This document shows positions 1 through 9,666 of a stretch of 64,000 bases of DNA, piece by piece; positions within the stretch are counted from its first letter, which is position 1; each line of letters starts with the position of its first letter. Below the pieces are notes generated by a model. It ran no database searches and had not been told where the DNA came from. It saw nothing but the letters and a program-made list of their open reading frames with translations. The position numbers and the translations under genes were made by a program. Source of the DNA: Methylophilus sp. (GTDB lineage: Bacteria > Pseudomonadota > Gammaproteobacteria > Burkholderiales > Methylophilaceae); contig NZ_SSGF01000030.1 in assembly GCF_008015755.1 (NCBI RefSeq), forward strand, positions 1 to 64,000. The letters are read 5' to 3'.

Positions 1-1
1 A

Positions 2-2578
2 TATAAGACATATAAGACTGAAAATGTTAACGCATTGTTTTTATATGAAAAAAATATTGAAGAATCTGTTTTTTTGCAACAAATCAGGTTAATCAGGCAG
101 CGGTTAATGGCGCATATGATCGTCCGCGATTTGAATGGCCTGGCCGACTTTGCTGAGGTGGTCGAAATCACGAGCGCGCTGGCCGAGTCTGCGATTGCTG
201 CCGCCGCTGATTTTTATCATGCACGTTTAGCCGAGGTCTATGGCATGCCACGTGATGCCAGCGGTCAGCCGCAACAACTGATTGTGGTCGGCATGGGCAA
301 GCTTGGCGGCCGCGAACTCAATGTGTCATCTGATATCGACTTGATTTTTGCTTATGAGCAAGAGGGTGAAACTGACGGCGCAAAATCTATCAGTAACCAG
401 GATTTTTTTACCCGGCTAGGCAAAAAGGTCATCGCAGCGCTGGATGATGTCACCGCAGATGGCTTTGTGTTCAGGGTGGATATGCGTTTGCGGCCGTTTG
501 GCTCAGAGGGCGCGCTGGTCTGCAACCTCGATGCGCTGGAGGATTATTACCAGAATTATGGCCGCGAGTGGGAGCGCTATGCTTGGATTAAAGGCCGTGC
601 CGTGTATGGGCCAGAGGTGGCATTGAGCAAAGTCATGAAGCCGTTCGTGTTTCGTAAATACCTCGATTTTAATGCCTATGCCTCGATGCGCGACCTCAAG
701 GTGCAGATTCAGCGCGATGTGGTGCAACGACGCTTGTCGGACAATATCAAGCTGGGGCGCGGCGGGATTCGCGAGGTGGAGTTTATTGCGCAGCTATTTC
801 AGCTCATTCGCGGCGGGCAAGTGCCCGACTTGCAGATTAAACCGACATTGGCCGTGCTGGATTGCCTGGCCGCACGCGACATGCTGCCTGCTGAGGATGT
901 CGCGGCCTTAAAACAAAGTTATATTTATCTGCGCAACCTCGAACATCGGCTGATGTATATCGATGACCAGCAAACCCAGGATTTACCAGACTCAGAAACT
1001 TACCGTGGCTATCTGCTGCAAATGGTTGGGAACGCTGACTGGGCCAGTTTTATGGCTGAACTCAATATACACCGCGACCGCGTACAGCGTTTTTTTGACG
1101 CCATCTTTAAAGATGAGCAAAGCGATGACTTGCAAGAAGAGGCAGCGCTGTGGCAAGGCACACTGAGTGTCACGGAGGGCGAGCAGTGGTTGCAGCAACA
1201 TGGCTATACACGCAGCAGTGATATTGTGCATTTGTTGCAGCAAACGCGTAACAGCCAGCGTATTCAGCAATTGCCAGAACAAAGTCGCCGCCGCCTGGAT
1301 CAACTCATGCCTTTATTGCTGCGCGAGGCCAGCCAGCAACAAAGTACCAGCCCGGATACCGCGCTGATACGTACGCTGGATTTATTGGAAAGCATTTGCC
1401 GCCGCGCCAGTTATCTGGCTTTGCTGGCTGAGTTTCCAGATGCGCTAGCGTTGATCGTCAAATTATGTGCTGCCAGCCCATGGATTGCACAGTATGTGTC
1501 CGCACACCCGATTTTGCTCGATGAGCTGCTCAATAAGCAAACCCTGTTTAAACGGCTGGATGCCGCACAGTTAAAAATAGAGCTCACACGCCACATGCAG
1601 CAATTGGCAGGCGATGTCGAGGCGCAAATGGACGCCATGCGTCATTTTAAGCATGCCAGTGTGCTCAAAATTGCGGCGCAAGATTTGATGACGGCATTGC
1701 CGCTAGAAGCGATTTCAGATGATTTAAGCGCCTTGGCCGATGTGATTCTGCAAGTGAGTGTGCAAACGGTGTGGCAGAACCTGCCGTTTAAGCATCTCGA
1801 AGTACCCAAGTTTGCCGTGATTGGCTACGGTAAATTGGGTGGCAAAGAGCTCGGTTATTTGTCTGACCTGGACATTATTTTTCTGTTTGATGATGATGCA
1901 GAGCGGGCGCAAGAGATTTATGCGCGCTTTGCCCAGCGAATAAATACTTGGTTTAACACCTTGACCAATGCCGGCTTATTGTACGAAACCGATTTGCAAT
2001 TACGCCCGGACGGTAATAGTGGTTTGCTGGTGAGCACGGTGGAGGCGTTCAACGAGTATCAGCAACACAAAGCCTGGGTGTGGGAGCACCAGGCGATTAC
2101 GCGCGCCCGCTTTGTGGCAGGCGATGCCAGTATAGGCGCGGCGTTTGAGCAGATTCGTCACCAATTGCTGTGCCAGCCTCGCGATATGCAGGCGCTCAAG
2201 CAAGAGATTGCAGATATGCGCGAAAAAATGCGTGAAGCGCACAAACCCAAAGCTGATCGTTTTGAGGTCAAGCAGGGTGTGGGTGGCATTATTGATGTCG
2301 AGTTTATGGTGCAATATCTGGTGTTGACGCAGGCGGCGCAGTATCCTGAACTCACCGACAATATCGGTAACATCGCCTTGTTGCAACGCTGTGCCAAGCT
2401 CGGCCTGATTGAATCTGCCGCGCTGGCTGAGCAGGTGGCTGATGCTTACCGTGAATATCGCACCTTGATTCACCATGCCAAATTACAGGGGCAGGAGGCG
2501 ATTGTTGCGGATGACCAGCTGCAAGCCGAGCGTGCGGCAGTGGTGCAGCTTTGGCAGACTTTATTTAACGGCGGCTGA
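2..2578 (+). CDS. glnE: Bifunctional glutamine synthetase adenylyltransferase/adenylyl-removing enzyme, 5' truncated
   Basis: GlnE attaches AMP to, and removes it from, glutamine synthetase in response to the PII protein, so it sets nitrogen assimilation in the cytoplasm. The frame is open to the left edge without a stop, and about 850 residues are present against roughly 930-950 in the family, so the N-terminus lies outside the window. Two nucleotidyltransferase cores are visible: GMGKLGGRELN followed by SSDIDLIF near residue 90 (adenylyl-removing half) and GYGKLGGKELG followed by LSDLDIIF near residue 600 (adenylylating half). Each has the paired aspartates. A TTG at 35 could be read as a start, but residues before it continue in frame and the family should begin further upstream. 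It ends 7 bp from the convergent GGDEF gene. Confidence 0.95.
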   Translation, partial: YKTYKTENVNALFLYEKNIEESVFLQQIRLIRQRLMAHMIVRDLNGLADFAEVVEITSALAESAIAAAADFYHARLAEVYGMPRDASGQPQQLIVVGMGKLGGRELNVSSDIDLIFAYEQEGETDGAKSISNQDFFTRLGKKVIAALDDVTADGFVFRVDMRLRPFGSEGALVCNLDALEDYYQNYGREWERYAWIKGRAVYGPEVALSKVMKPFVFRKYLDFNAYASMRDLKVQIQRDVVQRRLSDNIKLGRGGIREVEFIAQLFQLIRGGQVPDLQIKPTLAVLDCLAARDMLPAEDVAALKQSYIYLRNLEHRLMYIDDQQTQDLPDSETYRGYLLQMVGNADWASFMAELNIHRDRVQRFFDAIFKDEQSDDLQEEAALWQGTLSVTEGEQWLQQHGYTRSSDIVHLLQQTRNSQRIQQLPEQSRRRLDQLMPLLLREASQQQSTSPDTALIRTLDLLESICRRASYLALLAEFPDALALIVKLCAASPWIAQYVSAHPILLDELLNKQTLFKRLDAAQLKIELTRHMQQLAGDVEAQMDAMRHFKHASVLKIAAQDLMTALPLEAISDDLSALADVILQVSVQTVWQNLPFKHLEVPKFAVIGYGKLGGKELGYLSDLDIIFLFDDDAERAQEIYARFAQRINTWFNTLTNAGLLYETDLQLRPDGNSGLLVSTVEAFNEYQQHKAWVWEHQAITRARFVAGDASIGAAFEQIRHQLLCQPRDMQALKQEIADMREKMREAHKPKADRFEVKQGVGGIIDVEFMVQYLVLTQAAQYPELTDNIGNIALLQRCAKLGLIESAALAEQVADAYREYRTLIHHAKLQGQEAIVADDQLQAERAAVVQLWQTLFNGG

Positions 2579-2585
2579 TGAGAGA

Positions 2586-4538
2586 TCAGCTGTCTGGCAG
2601 GTTTTCCTGCGTCGATAGATTGCCTGTATAGCTGACCACTAGATTGCGGCCGGATTGCTTGGCTTCATACAGTGCCAGGTCAGCGTGTTTATACAGTAAT
2701 TCGTAGGCATAAATGGTCTCTGCGGCGCAAGAAATACCAATGCTGATGGTGGTGTGAAAGCTTTGCGTGCGCTGTGAGGTATAAAACGACAGCTCAGCAA
2801 TCATGACGCGGATACGTTCAGCAATCACGCGGGCTTCTTCCAGGCTGGTGTTTGGCAACACGACGGCAAACTCTTCACCGCCCAGCCTGCCCAGCAGGTC
2901 TTTTTCACGGATGGTATTCTCAATGGTGCGGGCGCATGCCACCAACACCTGATCGCCTTGCGGATGGCCGTAAGTGTCATTGATGACTTTGAAAAAGTCG
3001 ATATCCAGCATCAAAAAACACAGCGGTTCACCAGCGTGGTCTGCCTGCTGTAACAAAGCTTTGGCGCGATTGTAAAAAGAATGCCGATTGGGGATTTGCG
3101 TCAGGCTATCAATGGTGGCTTCTTTTTCAGCCTTGTCTTTGGCCTTCTGCAATTCGCGCGTCCGCACCTTGACTTGATCTTCCAGCGAATGTGTCAGCCG
3201 CTGCATGTCGCTGCGAAAACTCTGCAAACTGCCTGACATGCTTTTAAACAGTTTGGCCAGTTTGCCGATTTCGTTATCGAGGTGGTCGGGCAAGGGCAAC
3301 ACATTGCCAGTGATTTTTTCGTAACGCTGGCCTTCAATGGCGCTCGAGGCATCCATAAAGGTTTCCAGTGGTTTCACCACTTTTTTCATCATCACCAGAT
3401 ACAGCATGATGAGTTCAACCACCAAGGCACACAGACTCACAATCAGAATAAATTTTGCGGCGTTGAGTGAAGGCGAAGACAGCAGGGATTTGGGATAGAC
3501 CGTCACAAACCACCAGCCCGGGCCATTAATTTTGCTGACGGCGAGAAATTCGTCATCCGACTCGACAATAAAGTAATCCTTTTGCTTTTGATGGATGTTG
3601 GTTTGCAGGGTTTGAAAGTAGTGCTGCAGTTGCGTGTCTTTGAGCTGTGAAATCATCAACATGCCACGCGTGCGGTTCATCTCGTTGATTTTGGCCGGAT
3701 GCGCAATCAGGCGGCCGTCGTCTCTGAAAATAAAGTTATAAGTGCCTGTTAAATGGTCGTTAAACACCCGGTCAAACAAGGCGTTGAGCAAAATGTCATG
3801 GCCGATGTTCAGCGTGTTAGTGGGCGAAATGTCAATCGGGGTTTCCAGTGACACCATCCACTCCAGTGCGGTGGGGTCATAGTAGAGACCGGTCCACACG
3901 CTTTGGCGCTCGGGGTTGTTTTGGCGTGTGGTGATATATACCCATTCTTCACTCAGCACGTTGAGTTTGCTGGTGGCGTTATCCGCCCAGCGCACGCCTG
4001 GCCAATACACAATATTGACGTTCTCCGGCATGGAGACATACAGATTGGCAAACTGTCGCGTCCAGGCCACGCCAAAGTGGTCGACCATGGTGTAAGCCAG
4101 CAGCAGTTTTTTTCTAAACGCACTGTTTTCTATGGGCGCATTTGCGCCAATGTAGGCGGTGACATCTTTGCTGATCAGGCCAGAATGATTGAAATAGCCA
4201 TCGTAGGCTTTCTTCTGTAAATGGATGGTCTGATCTGGCCTTCTTTCAAACACTTGCCAAAAAAACGGCTCGTTATAGAAAAAGTCCTGCTGCCAGTGCG
4301 CCAGATAGGTTGCCCTGAAAATTTCATGATTTGACTCTGCGAGCTTGAAGATCGCGCTCTCACGCTGGCCGCGTTCCTGTATATAGTGTTCCAGGCCATC
4401 AATCGTAGAGCTGACTAGGGTTTTATAAATATGCCAATAGGTCAGGGCACTGACGGCAATAATGACGATGCTGACTCTGACAGCCATCTGCAACATCACA
4501 TCCATGGTCAGCGATTGTTTGTAATTCGGGAAGTGCAT
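2586..4538 (-). CDS. Membrane diguanylate cyclase with dCACHE-type sensor and GGDEF domain
   Basis: Predicted inner-membrane sensor making cyclic di-GMP. It has an N-terminal transmembrane helix (about residues 17-35), a large periplasmic region of about 300 residues compatible with a double-CACHE ligand domain, a second helix near 365-385, a HAMP-like/coiled-coil linker, and a C-terminal GGDEF domain. The active-site loop reads GGEEF, an accepted active variant. An inhibitory RxxD site (REKD) lies exactly five residues before it, so product feedback inhibition is expected. The start at 4538 is preferred over the ATG at 4544 because GGA sits about 6 nt upstream of it; the 4544 ATG directly abuts GGA. 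The ligand is unknown. It is convergent with glnE and monocistronic as far as can be seen. Confidence 0.9.
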   Translation of the reverse strand: MHFPNYKQSLTMDVMLQMAVRVSIVIIAVSALTYWHIYKTLVSSTIDGLEHYIQERGQRESAIFKLAESNHEIFRATYLAHWQQDFFYNEPFFWQVFERRPDQTIHLQKKAYDGYFNHSGLISKDVTAYIGANAPIENSAFRKKLLLAYTMVDHFGVAWTRQFANLYVSMPENVNIVYWPGVRWADNATSKLNVLSEEWVYITTRQNNPERQSVWTGLYYDPTALEWMVSLETPIDISPTNTLNIGHDILLNALFDRVFNDHLTGTYNFIFRDDGRLIAHPAKINEMNRTRGMLMISQLKDTQLQHYFQTLQTNIHQKQKDYFIVESDDEFLAVSKINGPGWWFVTVYPKSLLSSPSLNAAKFILIVSLCALVVELIMLYLVMMKKVVKPLETFMDASSAIEGQRYEKITGNVLPLPDHLDNEIGKLAKLFKSMSGSLQSFRSDMQRLTHSLEDQVKVRTRELQKAKDKAEKEATIDSLTQIPNRHSFYNRAKALLQQADHAGEPLCFLMLDIDFFKVINDTYGHPQGDQVLVACARTIENTIREKDLLGRLGGEEFAVVLPNTSLEEARVIAERIRVMIAELSFYTSQRTQSFHTTISIGISCAAETIYAYELLYKHADLALYEAKQSGRNLVVSYTGNLSTQENLPDS

Positions 4539-4544
4539 GATCAT

Positions 4545-4912
4545 TCCGGGAAAACTATAGTTCTGGAGACAGTAAAAAACGTGCTGAAGGTTAATTCAGG
4601 AGGAATAGCAGAGGATGGTGGCAGACATACACACTCAAATCTTATATTTATGTTGTTTTGTTTTATATCAATCCGCCTGTGGCAAGGATTGTTTTGCAGC
4701 CCTGAGAATCAACATACTCCTGCGCTTGCGGCGATGCAATGCTTAAATGGAACTAATTGCGTTGCGTATTGCAGATTGCAGCAATTATGCTGATTTTGTT
4801 GAAAACGGCTGGGGGCGCGTATGGTTGACAGCACCGATGATTGACAGCATCGGCCTGCGGATCAACATAGGGTTTCCGCCAGGCCGAGAGGAGGGAGGGT
4901 GTGTTAGATGCG
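4545..4912. other. Intergenic region between the GGDEF gene and dhaK
   Basis: This stretch of 368 bp has no convincing gene; short open frames lack ribosome sites and family features. It must hold the upstream region of the GGDEF gene and the 3' end of the dhaLK transcript. Seen: a CCGATG / CATCGG hairpin at 4834-4853 embedded in a tandem TTGACAGCA duplication, and an imperfect GGCCTG...CAGGCC pairing at about 4851-4884 just downstream of dhaK that could act as a weak 3' hairpin. Neither has a U-tract. Confidence 0.5.
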
Positions 4913-5911
4913 TTAGCAGCCCCAGCGTAAGCCCGCTGTGTGCACCGGGCGATCCCAGTGTTGCTGGATGTCGTCATCTAACAGGCATGCCGTGAGCGAG
5001 GCGCCTGCCATGTCGATGGCGGTGATGTAGTTGCCAACCAGGCTACGCGCAATGTTGAATCCTTTGTTAGTGAGCAAGGTAGCCGCTGTGTTGTAAATTA
5101 AGTATAGCTCCATGAGCGGCGTGGCGCCCAGGCCATTGACCAGCAGTAAAATGTCGCCTTGGGTCGGTAAGTGTTTGGCTTCGAAGTCATGCACGATGGC
5201 AGCCACCATATCGGCGACAATTGCATCCGCCGTACGCATGGCTTCGCGGCGACGGCCCGGCTCACCGTGGATGCCGACCCCCATTTCAAGCTCACTGTCG
5301 CTGATATCAAACGTGGGTCGACCGGCGGCAGGCACGGTGCAACTGGTGAGCGCTGCGCCTATGCTGGAGGTACGCAGGTTGATTTTGTCTCCCAGCGCTT
5401 TGCAGCTTGCCAGGTCGGCGCCCGTTTCTGCCAGACTGCCAACACATTTTTCAATGATCACTGTCCCAGCGACGCCGCGGCGGCCAGTGGTGTAAGTGCT
5501 GTTTACCACTGCGCAATCATCAGAGGTGAGCACGGTGGCGTGGTCAAACGGCAGCATTTCTGTTGCCATTTCAAAGTTCATCACATCGCCGGCATAGTTT
5601 TTAACAATAAACAGCACGCCTTTGTCGGCATGCACGGCCTCGGCCGCCGCCAGCATCTGGTCCGGCGTCGGCGAAGTAAAGACCTGACCGGGGCAGGCCG
5701 CATCCAGCATGCCTTTGCCCACGTAGCCCGCATGCAAAGGCTCATGGCCTGAGCCGCCGCCAGAAATAATTGCCACCTTATTTTCTGCTTTTTGTTTGCG
5801 GCTGACAAAGGTGGGTTCAAATTGCACCGTCACCAGCTCGCTGTGGGCGGTGGCAAAGCCTGACAGGCTTTCTGTCAGCATATCGTCAACGTTATTCACG
5901 AACTTTTTCAT
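4913..5911 (-). CDS. dhaK: Dihydroxyacetone kinase, DhaK subunit
   Basis: DhaK binds dihydroxyacetone as a hemiaminal on a histidine and presents it for phosphorylation by DhaL. About 332 residues. The substrate histidine sits in the diagnostic GIHGEPG motif, the N-terminal glycine loop GGGSGHEPLH is intact, and the C-terminus closes with the family-typical TAGLRWG. The start at 5911 (MKKFVNNVDD) is chosen because AAGGA lies 7 nt upstream and homologues begin this way; an upstream in-frame ATG at 5941 has no such support. It lies 87 bp downstream of dhaL, probably on the same transcript. No dhaM phosphoryl donor is present in the window, so whether phosphate comes from ATP or a PTS protein encoded elsewhere cannot be told. 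Confidence 0.93.
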   Translation of the reverse strand: MKKFVNNVDDMLTESLSGFATAHSELVTVQFEPTFVSRKQKAENKVAIISGGGSGHEPLHAGYVGKGMLDAACPGQVFTSPTPDQMLAAAEAVHADKGVLFIVKNYAGDVMNFEMATEMLPFDHATVLTSDDCAVVNSTYTTGRRGVAGTVIIEKCVGSLAETGADLASCKALGDKINLRTSSIGAALTSCTVPAAGRPTFDISDSELEMGVGIHGEPGRRREAMRTADAIVADMVAAIVHDFEAKHLPTQGDILLLVNGLGATPLMELYLIYNTAATLLTNKGFNIARSLVGNYITAIDMAGASLTACLLDDDIQQHWDRPVHTAGLRWGC

Positions 5912-5998
5912 AGGGCGGTCCTTAAGTGTTTTTGCAAACATTGGTGCTATTGCTAAAAATGGAGTGGCGGTGTGTGGTTGTGTAGCGCAGGTCTGTTG

Positions 5999-6643
5999 CT
6001 ATTGCCCGGCAAGCACGAGGTCACACACGGTATGTATCATCACCTCACAGCTTTTGGCACCGGCATCCAGGTGGCCAATGGCGCGCTCGCCCAACCCCGA
6101 AGCGCGGCCTTTGGTCGCCAGCATGTTGCGGGTAGATTCCAGACCTGTGCTGGCAACAGTTTTCAGCGTTGTCGCGATATCTTTGCTGGATTGCCCTTGT
6201 TCTGCCAGCTGCTTAAATGCCGTAGCTACCGGAATCAGCACATCCAGCATGGTTTTTTCACCGGCTTGCGCCTTGCCGCGTTGCATAATCGCCTGTACAC
6301 CTGTTTCAAATGCAAGGGCGATGTGCAGTCTGCTAAAGGTATCACTGGAAGCATCGTTAACTTTGAGCGACTTGCTCATGCTCATAAAGAAACTGGCAAA
6401 TAGCGGCCCAGAGGCGCCACCAATCGTGCTAAGTAGCTTGATGCCGATCTTGTTCAGAGCATCCGCGCTGGATAGGGTGCTGAGCTCATCCCCCAAGCCA
6501 GCAATCGCCTCACAGCCGCGCTTCATATTGATGTAGTGATCGCCATCGCCGATCTCCCGATCCAGGCATTCAATATCGGCCTCATGGGCCAGAATGGCCT
6601 CGCGAATGGCAGCGGCATAATCATTAATCGCGGAACTGTTCAT
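5999..6643 (-). CDS. dhaL: Dihydroxyacetone kinase, DhaL subunit
   Basis: DhaL is the nucleotide-binding subunit that transfers phosphate to the dihydroxyacetone held by DhaK. The protein has 214 residues, normal for a stand-alone DhaL. The aspartate triad that coordinates magnesium-nucleotide is visible in DREIGDGDHYINMKRG, and the GGASGPLFASFF loop of the family is present. The gene order dhaL-dhaK is the reverse of enteric dhaKLM and there is no dhaM nearby. In a methylotroph the pair may recover dihydroxyacetone formed from formaldehyde or sugar metabolism; this role is inferred from family and host type, not shown by neighbours. Confidence 0.9.
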   Translation of the reverse strand: MNSSAINDYAAAIREAILAHEADIECLDREIGDGDHYINMKRGCEAIAGLGDELSTLSSADALNKIGIKLLSTIGGASGPLFASFFMSMSKSLKVNDASSDTFSRLHIALAFETGVQAIMQRGKAQAGEKTMLDVLIPVATAFKQLAEQGQSSKDIATTLKTVASTGLESTRNMLATKGRASGLGERAIGHLDAGAKSCEVMIHTVCDLVLAGQ

Positions 6644-6765
6644 AGTGGGCTAACTTAAAGAGACTCAAAACGGCATGTTACTCACAAGCCTTGTGCGTCG
6701 GCAAGCCTGTTTTTGTTGTTTTCAGGGTAGGCGTTTTGTGCGCTTGCGTTTAAAATAGCGCCGCG

Positions 6766-6841
6766 GTCCTCGTGGTGAAACAGGATATCACCAGCCCCTC
6801 CTAAGGGCTAGTTTCAGGTTCGAGTCCTGACGGGGACACCA
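6766..6841 (+). tRNA. tRNA-Arg (anticodon CCU)
   Basis: The 76-nt sequence folds as a cloverleaf. The acceptor GTCCTCG pairs with CGGGGAC (one G-U), the D stem is GTGA/TCAC, the anticodon arm AGCCC-CTCCTAA-GGGCT gives anticodon CCT, and the T arm is TCAGG-TTCGAGT-CCTGA. Discriminator A and an encoded CCA follow. A TAAAAT at 6751-6756 is a possible -10 box. It reads the rare AGG arginine codon. Confidence 0.95.
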
Positions 6842-6867
6842 GTCATGCTGATAAAGTAGTTAAGTGC

Positions 6868-6896
6868 TTGAAACTAATTGATTAAAGCGCTATAAT
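6868..6896 (+). promoter_or_regulatory. Sigma-70 promoter of rpsB with structured leader
   Basis: TTGAAA (6868-6873), a 17-bp spacer and a consensus TATAAT (6891-6896) form a near-ideal housekeeping promoter. It gives a leader of about 105 nt before rpsB. Just downstream, ATTGAC (6902-6907) and GTCAAT (6914-6919) form an inverted repeat at or near the transcript 5' end. S2 autoregulates rpsB through its leader in Escherichia coli; the same here is only an inference. Confidence 0.8.
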
Positions 6897-7009
6897 TTTG
6901 GATTGACTTTTGTGTCAATTAACTTGCATGTAATCACATTGGGTGCCTTTAAACGGGTGTTTTTGATTGCATGTTAATGAATAACCCTTTGAATAGAAAG
7001 ACTTAAATC

Positions 7010-7753
7010 ATGTCTGTGACTATGCGTCAAATGCTGGAGGCCGGTGTTCACTTTGGCCACCAAACTCGTTACTGGAACCCGAAAATGGCTGAGTTCATTT
7101 TTGGTGATCGTAACAAAATCCATATCGTCAACCTAGAAAAAACACTGCCACTGTTTGAAGAAGCACAGAAATACGTGCGTACACTGGCAGCAAACAAGGG
7201 TCGTATTCTGTTCGTGGGCACCAAGCGTCAAGCCCGTGACATCGTTAAAGAAGAAGCGCAACGTGCTGGTTGTGCTTATGTAAACCACCGTTGGTTGGGT
7301 GGTATGTTGACTAACTTCAAAACAGTGAAGCAGTCTATTAAGCGCCTGAACGACTTTGAAGCCATGATGTTAGATGGCAGTATCGAAAAGTTCGGTAAAA
7401 AAGAAGCTTTGGGCATCAAGCGCGAAATCGAAAAACTGGAGCGCTCAATCGGCGGTATCCAGGAAATGGGCGGCTTGCCAGATGCGATTTTCGTGATCGA
7501 CGTTGGCCATGAAAGCGGCGCGATTACTGAAGCACGTAAACTGGGCATCCCAGTGATTGGTATCGTGGATACCAACAACTCTCCAGATGGCATCACTTAT
7601 GTGATCCCTGGTAACGATGACTCCTCACGCGCTATTCGTTTGTATGCACGTGGCATGGCGGATGCGGTATTGGAAGGTCGCGCAAACGCGATTTCTGAAA
7701 TCGTGAAAGCTGCACAGGAAGAAGTTGCACCAGCTGAGGCTGTTGCTGAGTAA
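7010..7753 (+). CDS. rpsB: 30S ribosomal protein S2
   Basis: S2 is an essential small-subunit protein on the 30S head-body junction, needed for S1 binding. The start [17 protein letters not shown] and [11 protein letters not shown] are signature S2 sequence; the 247-residue length is standard. The C-terminus ends in an Ala/Glu-rich tail. It opens the conserved rpsB-tsf-pyrH-frr cluster and is followed by a strong terminator, so much of its transcript probably ends before tsf. Confidence 0.98.
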   Translation: MSVTMRQMLEAGVHFGHQTRYWNPKMAEFIFGDRNKIHIVNLEKTLPLFEEAQKYVRTLAANKGRILFVGTKRQARDIVKEEAQRAGCAYVNHRWLGGMLTNFKTVKQSIKRLNDFEAMMLDGSIEKFGKKEALGIKREIEKLERSIGGIQEMGGLPDAIFVIDVGHESGAITEARKLGIPVIGIVDTNNSPDGITYVIPGNDDSSRAIRLYARGMADAVLEGRANAISEIVKAAQEEVAPAEAVAE

Positions 7754-7766
7754 TTGCTGTTAGCTT

Positions 7767-7792
7767 AAAAAGGGGCGATGCGCCCCTTTTTC
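7767..7792 (+). terminator. Intrinsic terminator/attenuator between rpsB and tsf
   Basis: AAAAGGGGCG, an ATG triloop and CGCCCCTTTTTCT form a G/C-rich stem followed by a T-run 15 nt after the rpsB stop codon. It should partly uncouple S2 from EF-Ts expression. Confidence 0.88.
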
Positions 7793-7910
7793 TATTGCAT
7801 TTCATACATATGCCTGACACATGAATGGCATATCGTAAAAAAAGAATTTTTAAGATAAATCCTCAATGAGCGCGATCTCTTGCAGGAATCCTAACAAAAG
7901 GAGCAAATAA

Positions 7911-8786
7911 ATGGCTGAAATTACCGCAAGCATGGTGAAAGACTTACGTGAGCGCACCGATGCCCCGATGATGGACTGTAAAAAAGCACTGACTGAAGCG
8001 GAAGGCGACATGACCCGTGCAGAAGAAATTCTGCGCGTCCGTTTTGGTAACAAAGCGAGCAAAGCGGCTGGCCGCGTGGCTGCTGAAGGCACCGTTGGTA
8101 TCAGCATTTCTGCTGACGGCAAACTGGGTACATTGATCGAAGTGAACTCTGAAACTGACTTCTGTGCTAAAAACGAAGAGTTCCTGAAGTTTGTTAGCGA
8201 CTTGGCACAAACTGTTAACGAAAATAACCCGGCTGATATTGAAGCCGTCGGTAACTTGCCATTGCGCGGCGAAACGGCTGAAGCTGTGCGTGCACAATTG
8301 GTTGGTAAAATCGGTGAAAACATCACCCCACGTCGTTTTGTACGTACGCCAGCACAAGGCCAGTTGTTTAGCTATGTGCACGGTAGCAAAATCGGCGTGT
8401 TGCTTGATTTGGTGGGTGGCGATGAGGCATTGGGTAAAGACATTGCCATGCACATTGCAGCGGCTAAACCAAAATCACTGGACGCGAGCGGTGTAGATGC
8501 TGCGCTGATCGACGCTGAGCGTCGTGTGGCGATCGAAAAAGCCAAAGAAGCAGGCAAGCCAGAAGCCATGTTGGAAAAAATCGCTGAAGGCACTGTGCAA
8601 AAGTTCTTGAAAGAAGTGACTTTGCTGAGCCAGCCTTTTGTAAAAGATGACAAGCAGAGCATTGAGCAATTGCTGAAGTCCAAAGGCGCAAGCGTGGCTT
8701 CTTTCAGCATGTACGTGGTCGGTGAAGGCATTGAAAAAGCAGTGGTTGATTACGCTGCTGAAGTGGCTGCTGCTGCTAAAGTCTAA
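7911..8786 (+). CDS. tsf: Translation elongation factor Ts
   Basis: EF-Ts is the guanine-nucleotide exchange factor that recycles EF-Tu. The N-terminal UBA-like region contains [19 protein letters not shown], the region that contacts EF-Tu, followed by the core containing [12 protein letters not shown]. Length 291 residues is typical. A clear AAGGAG-type ribosome site (aaaaggagc) lies 8 nt upstream of the ATG. It lies between two intrinsic terminators, so it probably also has its own promoter in the 157-bp gap after rpsB. Confidence 0.98.
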   Translation: MAEITASMVKDLRERTDAPMMDCKKALTEAEGDMTRAEEILRVRFGNKASKAAGRVAAEGTVGISISADGKLGTLIEVNSETDFCAKNEEFLKFVSDLAQTVNENNPADIEAVGNLPLRGETAEAVRAQLVGKIGENITPRRFVRTPAQGQLFSYVHGSKIGVLLDLVGGDEALGKDIAMHIAAAKPKSLDASGVDAALIDAERRVAIEKAKEAGKPEAMLEKIAEGTVQKFLKEVTLLSQPFVKDDKQSIEQLLKSKGASVASFSMYVVGEGIEKAVVDYAAEVAAAAKV

Positions 8787-8808
8787 TTGACTTTTTGCCG
8801 CTGTCTCC

Positions 8809-8840
8809 AAAAAGTGGAATCTCAGGATTCCACTTTTTTT
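8809..8840 (+). terminator. Intrinsic terminator after tsf
   Basis: AAAAAGTGGAATC, a TCAG loop and GATTCCACTTTTTTT give a 13-bp perfect stem with a long T-run, 23 nt after the tsf stop. pyrH then needs its own promoter or read-through. Confidence 0.92.
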
Positions 8841-8920
8841 ATGCCTGAAACGGCCGCAAGACGCCAAAGAAAGCGCGTTTTGTGATTAAATAAGCACATT
8901 TTGAGTTTGGGAAAATTATC

Positions 8921-9637
8921 ATGGCACAACCTGCGTTCAAGCGCATCTTACTCAAGCTGTCTGGTGAGGCGCTGATGGGTGATGATGCTTATGGCATTAA
9001 CCGCGAAACAGTGACCTCGATTGTGGCGCAAGTGAAAGAAGTCGTTAGTATGGGCGTGCAAGTAGGCATCGTCATTGGCGGCGGCAATATTTTTCGCGGC
9101 GTGGCCCCGGCAGCTGAAGGCATGGATAGGGCAACCGCCGATTACATGGGGATGCTGGCGACGGTGATGAATGCCATGGCCTTGCAAGATGCCATGAAAC
9201 ACGCTGGTGTGGCGGCGCGTGTGCAAAGTGCGTTGAATATTGAGGCGGTGGCTGAGCCTTATATCCGTGGTAAAGCGATCCGCTACCTCGAAGAGGGTAA
9301 GGTGGTGATTTTTGGTGCAGGCACCGGTAACCCGTTTTTTACCACCGATACTGCCGCTGCCTTACGTGGTGTGGAGATTGATGCTGAGATCGTGTTAAAA
9401 GCCACCAAGGTCGACGGTATTTACACGGCAGACCCGAAAAAAGACCCGACGGCCACGCGCTATGATATGGTCTCTTATGACGAGGCGATTAATAAAAACT
9501 TGAAAGTCATGGACGCCACTGCATTTACGCTGTGCCGTGACCAGAAGATGCCGATTGCTGTATTTAGTATTTTTAAAGAAGGCGCATTAAAACGCGTGAT
9601 TCTTGGTGAGAATGAAGGAACGCGTGTGATGGCGTAA
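8921..9637 (+). CDS. pyrH: UMP kinase
   Basis: PyrH phosphorylates UMP to UDP as a hexamer of the amino-acid-kinase fold and is the first committed kinase for pyrimidine nucleotides. The 238-residue protein shows the phosphate-binding KLSGEALMG near the N-terminus, GGGNIFRG and the [19 protein letters not shown] loop near residues 155-175. It lies upstream of frr in the order conserved across Proteobacteria, with a 29-bp gap. Confidence 0.98.
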   Translation: MAQPAFKRILLKLSGEALMGDDAYGINRETVTSIVAQVKEVVSMGVQVGIVIGGGNIFRGVAPAAEGMDRATADYMGMLATVMNAMALQDAMKHAGVAARVQSALNIEAVAEPYIRGKAIRYLEEGKVVIFGAGTGNPFFTTDTAAALRGVEIDAEIVLKATKVDGIYTADPKKDPTATRYDMVSYDEAINKNLKVMDATAFTLCRDQKMPIAVFSIFKEGALKRVILGENEGTRVMA

Positions 9638-9666
9638 GCCTTACACGCCGACATTGGAGAACAACG

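Noticed and set aside
1..30. TATAAGAC tandem repeat at the left edge as a mobile element end
   Set aside because: Only two short copies in a reading frame that continues into glnE; too little sequence to judge.
2000..2476. 158-residue antisense frame within glnE
   Set aside because: Shadow of the glnE coding frame; no ribosome site or domain.
4834..4853. Terminator for dhaLK
   Set aside because: A short hairpin within a duplicated TTGACAGCA segment, with no T-run on either strand.
4747..4995. Open frames on both strands across the gap between the GGDEF gene and dhaK
   Set aside because: They overlap the dhaK 3' end, lack ribosome sites and show no family features.
5171..5752. 193-residue open frame opposite dhaK
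   Set aside because: It is antisense to a clear gene, with composition typical of a shadow frame (His/Cys/Arg rich).
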